Position numbers and translations under genes: made by a program
In this document: in pieces, positions 58,251 to 64,000 of the stretch
How the letters are laid out: the number at the start of each line of letters is the position of its first letter
Numbering within the stretch: position 1 is the first letter of the stretch
DNA from: Bacillus sp. Cs-700
GTDB lineage: Bacteria > Bacillota > Bacilli > Bacillales > Guptibacillaceae
Assembly: GCF_011082085.1 (NCBI RefSeq)
Contig: NZ_CP041063.1
Location: 3,830,001-3,894,000, forward strand
Length of the DNA: 64,000 nt
Direction: 5' to 3'
The notes under the pieces: model-generated
Told to the model about the DNA's origin: nothing
The model's database searches: none
Seen by the model: the letters and a program-made list of their open reading frames with translations, nothing else

Positions 58251-58439
58251 TTTCCCCAAAAGCTATCAAAATGAGGTCTGGATGGTTATGAGGTCTCTTC
58301 TTTATGGGGCACAAATCTGTTCTTACATTCTTCTTTCATTTCTGCTATTAGTTTAAAGAGTAATACTTTTGTTATAAAAATACTGACGGGAGCGATTACT
58401 CTGGTATGACCTTATGTAATAGTCAAGTTCGATTCTTAG

Positions 58440-60794
58440 TTGCAAAACTCACCCAGCCCTTTTGTACATGGTAGGCTTTCTTGGATCTGTTACGGGGGCG
58501 GGCTAACAAATGTACCTGTAAGAAATCACGACGTTAAAAACGCATATTCAATGTTAAATAAAAATCGATATGGTGGTGATTCCTTGGATTGGATTAAAGA
58601 ATCGGTACTTAACGGTAATCTAGATGACTATGAAAGAATCTACAAGTTTTATTACAATCAGCCTGACAAATATGGATTTCAAATGATACCGTCAATTTTA
58701 CACGACTTTATGAAAGTTGTAGCTGAAAGTTTTCAAGGAGTTAAAGTGTTGGATTCTTGGATGAATGTGGGAGAATTATCTTATCCCTGGATGAATACTT
58801 CTAACAAAATCAGCGCTATAAATAACATCCCAGATCAAGTAGAAGTTGCTGAAAGACTCTTTGCTCAAAAATCAGATTCCTGTTACGAATTGCGAACTGG
58901 TGACCCTATCGATGAGCTGAAGTCAGACTTCAATGTGTATGACGTTGTTGTGAGTAGCCCACCCTTTGGTAATAAAAGTAATCACATACCCAAGGGGTTT
59001 AGAATAAGAGATTATGGTTACGACATTATTATTGAGACTATGAAAAAATTAGATGTAGAAGGGGTTGGTTTCTTTTTAGTTCCACCTTCATTTTTACACA
59101 AGAGTTCTGTAAATAACATAAGGAAGTTTATGGAAAATCAAGGTTTTTATTTGGATGCAGCATTTTACTTGCCACCAGGAATTTTTAAATCAACCTCTAT
59201 ACATGCTTATTTGATAGTTATAAGAAAAGAGCCTCTCAACAATCTCTTTATAGCAGAATTAAAGAGTAGTGAAAATATTAGAACAGTTATTTCAAATTGG
59301 AAAAAAAGGAAATCAGGGAGTACCTTATCTCTGGGCTATTTGACTAACGAAGAAGCTTTTACTTCTTTCAAGAATGTAGAGAAGTACTTGGAAGTCAAAA
59401 GGTTGGCTAAAAGATCTGGACTAAAACCGACAACCTTAAATGAATTTGTTCTAAGTTACAATAGACACCCAAAGAGTATTGATGAAGAATTTCTAGAAAA
59501 TTATAATAGTGTATTCATTCCATCAATAGGAACATCTGATATTCTTACCAGTTTAGATGAAAGCACCCTAAAAGAAAAAGAAAATTATTATATGCAATTA
59601 GTTTTGGACCCTAAAAAAGTCAATGCTGATTACATGGCCAATTGGTTTAATACCGAGCTTGGTAGATTGGTAAGAGAAAGCATGATGACAGATGCGCCTT
59701 TCCCTACAATTAATATCCCTTCTTTAAAATGGACTGAAGTATATTTACCAGAAATTGAAACGCAGGTTGAAACGATAAGTACACAGTCCAAAATTAACAA
59801 CTTGAGGGCAGATTTGGATAGCATAGAAAATCACCTTTGGAAAAAGCCGAAATCTATTAGGTCACAGGAAAGAAGGTTGACGCAATTAAACAGAGAGATG
59901 GGATTGGTTCAATGGATTGATAAACTTCCTTTTCCATTAGCATCGATACTTTGGAAGTATCATGCCACTAAAGAGACTAAGGTAAAAAAAGAATATTTAC
60001 TTCATTTCTTTGAGGCTCTTGCTCAGTTTGAAGTTGTAATCATGCTCAGTGCACTTACTGATGAGGAATCAATATTGGGGAAACTAAATTTGAGTAAAGA
60101 GAAATTACAAAGGAGTACTTTCGGCTCGTGGGTAGTTATTGGCGAAAGATTAGCGAAGGAATTTAGAAGGTTACTTTCAAATAAAGATGAAAGGGAATAC
60201 TGCTTGAACCTTTTGAAACAAAATAAAACGGATTTAATCAACTCGCTGATTAGTAAGAAAGTTTTCCGTATCCTGAATCAAACACGTCAATACAGAAACG
60301 AGTGGAAAGGTCATGGGGGCGCAGAAGGTGAAGCAGAATCCAAACGTCGGTTAGATTTATTGGAAGTTGAATTGGTATCTTTGAGAAGTGAGTTGGGGGA
60401 CGTCTTTGAAGACTATAGTGTCATAACTCCAGGGAGTGGCCGTTTCAAATCTGGTCTATTTCATTGTAAATGTAAATTAGTCATGGGTACTCGTACTCCT
60501 TTTAAAGATGTATTGGTAAAAACTAAAGAAGGGTTGGAAGTGAACGAGTTATATCTAACAGAGGAAGGTAATCACGAAGCCTTGAAACTACTTCCTTTCA
60601 TAAGATTAATGCCAAGTCCTCAAACTCAGCTTGATGCTTGTTATTTCTACAATCGTATGGATACGAATGGAGTCAGGATGATTTCCTATTATTTTGAACA
60701 GGATGCTGACATCAGTATTGAAGATGCTTCATTCATTCAGTACCTTACTGACTGCATTAATAGGTTGGATGTGACAGATAGTAAAGAGCTTTGA
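58440..60794 (+). CDS. N6 adenine DNA methylase-like protein with HEPN-like C-terminus
   Basis: A long reading frame of up to 784 codons. Residues 75-260 look like a class I N6 methylase: a degenerate motif I (VLDSWMNVGEL in place of DPxxGxG) and motif IV VVVSSPPFGN (SPPF, residues 173-176, for NPPY). The region after 290 resembles type I specificity/target-recognition and coiled-coil segments (IETQVETISTQSKINNLRADLDSIE). Near residue 619, RNEWKGHGG fits the R-x5-H form of HEPN nucleases. The start is unsure: TTG 58440 lacks a ribosome binding site, as does ATG 58551, and the 5' end could be lost. No restriction subunit is next to it. Confidence 0.65.
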   Translation: MQNSPSPFVHGRLSWICYGGGLTNVPVRNHDVKNAYSMLNKNRYGGDSLDWIKESVLNGNLDDYERIYKFYYNQPDKYGFQMIPSILHDFMKVVAESFQGVKVLDSWMNVGELSYPWMNTSNKISAINNIPDQVEVAERLFAQKSDSCYELRTGDPIDELKSDFNVYDVVVSSPPFGNKSNHIPKGFRIRDYGYDIIIETMKKLDVEGVGFFLVPPSFLHKSSVNNIRKFMENQGFYLDAAFYLPPGIFKSTSIHAYLIVIRKEPLNNLFIAELKSSENIRTVISNWKKRKSGSTLSLGYLTNEEAFTSFKNVEKYLEVKRLAKRSGLKPTTLNEFVLSYNRHPKSIDEEFLENYNSVFIPSIGTSDILTSLDESTLKEKENYYMQLVLDPKKVNADYMANWFNTELGRLVRESMMTDAPFPTINIPSLKWTEVYLPEIETQVETISTQSKINNLRADLDSIENHLWKKPKSIRSQERRLTQLNREMGLVQWIDKLPFPLASILWKYHATKETKVKKEYLLHFFEALAQFEVVIMLSALTDEESILGKLNLSKEKLQRSTFGSWVVIGERLAKEFRRLLSNKDEREYCLNLLKQNKTDLINSLISKKVFRILNQTRQYRNEWKGHGGAEGEAESKRRLDLLEVELVSLRSELGDVFEDYSVITPGSGRFKSGLFHCKCKLVMGTRTPFKDVLVKTKEGLEVNELYLTEEGNHEALKLLPFIRLMPSPQTQLDACYFYNRMDTNGVRMISYYFEQDADISIEDASFIQYLTDCINRLDVTDSKEL

Positions 60795-60920
60795 AACATT
60801 GTGTATATATAGATTGCGGAACAAATTCTAAAAGATGAAATACCTTTAAAGAAAAATGTATACGCTTAACTTAGAAACTATATATTAGATAGTGAATTTA
60901 AATAAAACAATTTTTTCAAA

Positions 60921-60949
60921 AACCTATCTGTCATTGATAGGTTTTTTTT
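60921..60949 (+). terminator. Terminator after methylase-like gene
   Basis: AACCTATC and GATAGGTT form an eight-base-pair stem with a TGTCATT loop, followed by TTTTTT. Confidence 0.85.
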
Positions 60950-61022
60950 ATGATTTAGAACTAAACCCCCATAAAATTTGTTAGAATTAATAGTAAAATA
61001 AGTAAAAAGAAGGGGTGGGAGA

Positions 61023-62255
61023 ATGTACAACTCCTACAAAAGTACTGATAATGCTTCACCTGGAATCGTTTATAGTAATATCAGTCTAATAAAAAGAGCA
61101 CTATTGTTAAAAGATAATCGAAAGATACCATATCCTGAAATTGTGTTATTTATAAAAAAACATTGGACGGACTCAAGCAGCAGTTCATCCGAGGTTGAAA
61201 AGATCGTTAATCTTGCCTTGTATGCTCCGAAATCCCACTTTGTTGAAGACGAAGAAGGATTATGGAAAATAAAAGATCAAACAGATAAAAGGTTGGATGC
61301 TATCTATGCTTATGTGAAAAAACTTAAAAAGCCATTTAAAACAGGGCACATCAAATACAAGTTGAATCTGTATGAAACAGAAGATGTCATTGAAAATTTG
61401 CTGACTAGTGATATTCGGTTCATGCAGGTGGAAAGTACGCATTTTTGGGTACTAACAGAATGGCAATTATGTAATGATGAAATCTTCAATTATATGAAGG
61501 AGAAAAAAATATCTCAGGAAAAAATAGCCGTTCTACTAGCTGAGACAAAATATAAGTATGCTAGAGACTCTATTTTTGCTCCCGAAATTGATAACAGGTT
61601 TAAAGTGAATGGTAATTATGTAAAAGTAAATTTGGAATTATCACCCGAGCCAACCGCCCAATCGATTAAAGAGATACCAATTGAAGTAAAAGAGGAGCTA
61701 AGCCGACTTGGTCCAAAATTGATTAAAAAAGTTAAAGATGAATTAAATGGCATTACCGTGAAGGATTTATTATATGTGGTATTACATATTAAGGAATCCG
61801 ATGCCTCATATGCTATTTATGCTAAAGGTGTTGATGAATACCTAAAAAATGTACCTCGGGTCTCTAAATTGAAAGATAAATGGTTTGACTTGGATTCGGC
61901 ACCTGATCTTGCTTTGAATAGCATTGAACAACAAAACTATTCAGTTAGAGGATCAATTCCATTAATCAAAAACATAAATAGTATTGCAGATAAAAGAGGT
62001 AACGAAGAGAGTGATACATTTCTAGATAATTCTTACACTGGTAAATCTAGTGCGGTTAATCCTGCTAATTATGCTTATTATAATGTATCTTATTTTGATA
62101 GAATAAGAGGTCATCTACCAGTTCCGTCTTCACTTAAGCATCATTCGGTGTTTGAAAACCAGACGGGTAAATTAGAAATGAAATGTGAAGAGTTTATATA
62201 TGAATGGTGGTGGCAAAAGAAGCATAATCGCATTTATTTTTATGGGACGGTGTGA
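61023..62255 (+). CDS. Winged-helix (HARE-HTH-like) protein
   Basis: A 410-residue protein. Residues 20-85 (SLIKRALLLKDNRKIPYPEIVLFIKKHW, then SHFVEDEEGLWKI) match the HARE-HTH/RpoE-delta winged-helix pattern of proteins that link DNA or RNA polymerase with other domains. A second similar winged helix spans about 90-150 (DAIYAYVKKLKKPFKTGHIKYKL, then MQVESTHFWVL). The rest is helical and charged without a recognised fold. AAGAAGGGGTGGGAG precedes the ATG. It follows the methylase-like gene's terminator. The frame downstream is broken, and this may be the intact 5' part of a longer gene. Confidence 0.6.
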   Translation: MYNSYKSTDNASPGIVYSNISLIKRALLLKDNRKIPYPEIVLFIKKHWTDSSSSSSEVEKIVNLALYAPKSHFVEDEEGLWKIKDQTDKRLDAIYAYVKKLKKPFKTGHIKYKLNLYETEDVIENLLTSDIRFMQVESTHFWVLTEWQLCNDEIFNYMKEKKISQEKIAVLLAETKYKYARDSIFAPEIDNRFKVNGNYVKVNLELSPEPTAQSIKEIPIEVKEELSRLGPKLIKKVKDELNGITVKDLLYVVLHIKESDASYAIYAKGVDEYLKNVPRVSKLKDKWFDLDSAPDLALNSIEQQNYSVRGSIPLIKNINSIADKRGNEESDTFLDNSYTGKSSAVNPANYAYYNVSYFDRIRGHLPVPSSLKHHSVFENQTGKLEMKCEEFIYEWWWQKKHNRIYFYGTV

Positions 62256-64000
62256 TGGATTTTTTTGCTGATTACGTAATCGAGCCTGGAAATAAATTAA
62301 AAATTGAAATGGTAGAAGATGTTGTTAAGATTCACCTAATGGGTTTTGACGAGCGATATCTACTGACAGGAGAGGCATCTTGATATAGGTAAATTAGTTG
62401 AACAGGCACATGAAATAAATAAGTCAATTTTTAGTTTAATGTGTGAAATTCTTGCTATCTATCCATCGGGTCTTCATTGGACTGTCCTACAGGATGAGAT
62501 AGGGAATTATAGAACGACGACAAAAAATACTATATACGGTCTTTTAAGTAATAATGATTGTTTTTGAAAAAGTAGAAGTAAAAAAGGATACTGGGTTTTA
62601 AACGTAAAGAAACTATCTAATTCTATACAGAGGAGCATGAGAACCTTTTATCGAAAATCAGATGAAGAATTAAGTGCTGAAAATGACGAAAAGACAATCC
62701 TAAAAAGTTAAATGAATGTGAGTCAGATAAAGAAAGTAATGTTGTTGAATTTAATGATGATTTACTTATCACTCAATTTTTAACCCTGCTGAAATCTACA
62801 AAATGATTAAAGAAAACTTAGTAGCTACAACTACTAAAGGTGAAAGAGCTTTTTACTAACGGTAAATTAGAGGAATTAGAAAAATTACATGGTAAAGTTA
62901 TGGAAACGCTATCTATTATAGAGGAAATGATTGAAGTCGCTCAAAATTCAGGCGATGTGATCAATGAATCTACCAATTTAATTCAAGGCTATGAGAGTGA
63001 TCTTGACTATGGAGACGAGCAAAGCTTTTTTATAGAGGTTTTAAAGTACTACTAAGTTTGAACAAACGGGAAAGAAATGAAAATCAATTGTTAAATCTTA
63101 TCGTAGATAATGAGCTGAATTTCAATGATCGTACGATGAAGATGATGAAGTTGATGAAGAGTCAAGAGAAGTAAAAGGATCCTTTCTCTTTTAGTTAAAT
63201 AGAAGCTTCAATTAAAGTTAAAGGTGGTGATTTAGTATGATCGACCGATCAAAACAAAGTTCAAGGAGATCCAGAACAAAATCTTACTAATAGTATTATT
63301 GATCAGATAAAAGCGATTGAGCAGTATCTATTATCCATTGAGGTTATTGACCGCTCTTCAGAACATCATCATTTAACACTTCACTATGCTTACTATAAAA
63401 ATGATAAAAAAGTTTTAATTATATCCCAGAAGGAGATCGTTTTGGAATAAAATTAATAGGCTTCGCCTGGAATATAAACCCTTTTGCAGAATTAGATTTG
63501 TCTATTGATTTTGATCTTACAAATGCAGCCTGGGAAATTACGAGATTTTCGAAATTAACTACTTTGAAAATGAAAGAAGTACTTAAGTCCTCATTTAGGC
63601 ACAAAATGAGCGCTCACATTTGATGAAATGCACAAAATCTGTATTTCATGCCTACGTTCTTAAGAACCCTGAATTTTTCTCTTCCAAAGAATTTATACTT
63701 AATAAAGCAGTAGGCTATTTTTGGCAAGGTGATTTTAGCTCCTTAGAGATGGTATATAATAATTTTGAATTAATGGACAGTCAGGATTTAATAGTTTATT
63801 GAAAAAGTGGAAAGTGAATACACCTCCATGCTTGATAAGGAAAAGTTAAGCTCTTCCTTGAAGTTGAATATTGAACAGTTAAAAGAAACGCTAAGCATAT
63901 CAAGACATTTTCAACAACAACTTTGAGGGTTACATCCGTTCACTGGATTATGTTTGGACGATCAAGAATTACTAGTAACCGAGAAGCGTTTTTAAAGAAA
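62255..64000 (+). pseudogene. Decayed multi-domain gene (frameshifts and stops) running off the window
   Basis: Consecutive protein-like pieces change frame: ATG 62255 to 62383 (DFFADYVIEPGNKLKIEM); 62379 to 62567 (LDIGKLVEQAHEINKSIF, then GLHWTVLQDEIGNYR), an in-frame TGA at 62565, then KKGYWVLNVKKLS to 62711; then KKLNECESDKES to about 62805, IYKMIKENLVATTTK, the frame 62840-63058 (KELFTNGKLEELEKLHGK), and later YLLSIEVIDRSSEHHH, GDRFGIKLIGFAWNINPFAELDLS and SVFHAYVLKNPEFFSSKEF to the edge. GLHWTVLQDEI plus GYWVLN is again a winged-helix pattern like the gene at 61023. At least five frame changes make this a relic. Confidence 0.6.

Larger units (their letters stand above)
57734..58439. other. 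AT-rich intergenic region with inverted repeats
   Basis: About 700 bases without a convincing gene. It holds two GGGAC-type inverted repeats (58166-58184 and 58231-58250). A 70-codon minus-strand frame (57974-58186) has no clear ribosome binding site and shares its first codons with the first repeat, so it is not called. Confidence 0.5.

Noticed and set aside
1-64000. CRISPR arrays, rRNA and tRNA genes, complete IS elements, prophage
   Set aside because: No regularly spaced identical repeats with unique spacers, no rRNA or tRNA-like sequence, and no transposase, integrase or phage structural gene was seen. The ~20-bp unit repeats are contiguous and degenerate, without spacers.

Overview
The window looks like chromosomal DNA of a low-GC, Gram-positive, endospore-forming Bacillaceae. 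The signs are GGAGG-type ribosome binding sites, frequent TTG/GTG starts, YheC/YheD spore-coat-type ATP-grasp proteins, a complete SigY operon in Bacillus subtilis order, a c-di-AMP riboswitch before ktrAB, and OpuB/OpuC-type osmoprotectant uptake. The species cannot be fixed from the sequence alone. Most of 1-55 kb has moderate GC and intact genes. From about 55.2 kb to the right edge the sequence becomes clearly AT-rich, with overlapping accessory genes and decayed reading frames.

Layout: 0-7.3 kb holds a partial minus-strand gene, two YheC/YheD genes flanking a divergent MurF-like Mur ligase, several one- to three-helix membrane proteins and a rhomboid protease. 7.6-9.1 kb is aspA. 9.3-15.1 kb is a beta-glucoside unit: binding protein, two permeases, LacI regulator and GH1 enzyme, with two AAACCGGTTT operators. 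15.6-18.9 kb is an osmoprotectant ABC transporter. 19.1-27.6 kb is an RpiR-regulated unit with a PTS EIIABC, GH38 alpha-mannosidase, GH13_18 phosphorylase and glycerate kinase, best read as import and breakdown of hexosyl-glycerate compatible solutes (mannosylglycerate, glucosylglycerate). 27.8-32.4 kb has a streptothricin acetyltransferase-like gene, two frameshifted relics, riboswitch-ktrAB and a DinB protein. 32.5-35.5 kb is sigY-yxlCDEFG with its own ECF promoter.

36.0-46.6 kb is a catabolic cluster of unknown substrate: two tandem-SnoaL proteins, sodium symporter, LacI regulator, SDR, Fe-ADH, ALDH, cupin, alpha/beta hydrolase and HpaI-type aldolase. Four copies of the near-palindrome TTGAATGCGGATTCAA mark its transcription units. 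46.8-48.9 kb is a lipoprotein / lipase-like / small helical protein module resembling a reverse-domain type VII-secreted lipase toxin locus. 49.1-55.1 kb is a sigma-54 unit: an enhancer-binding protein, then two TGTAG-N8-CTACA sites, a -24/-12 promoter, and Fe-ADH, GntP-family permease and CoA-acylating semialdehyde dehydrogenase genes.

55.2-64 kb is the best candidate for undescribed biology. It holds a tight three-gene cassette (pentapeptide-repeat ion channel, minimal nucleotidyltransferase, small helical protein), a degenerate N6 DNA methylase with a HEPN-like C-terminal motif, and a winged-helix (HARE-HTH-like) gene followed by a multiply broken reading frame. A family of intergenic repeats (five copies, 7.4-35.7 kb) lies just after gene ends or terminators.
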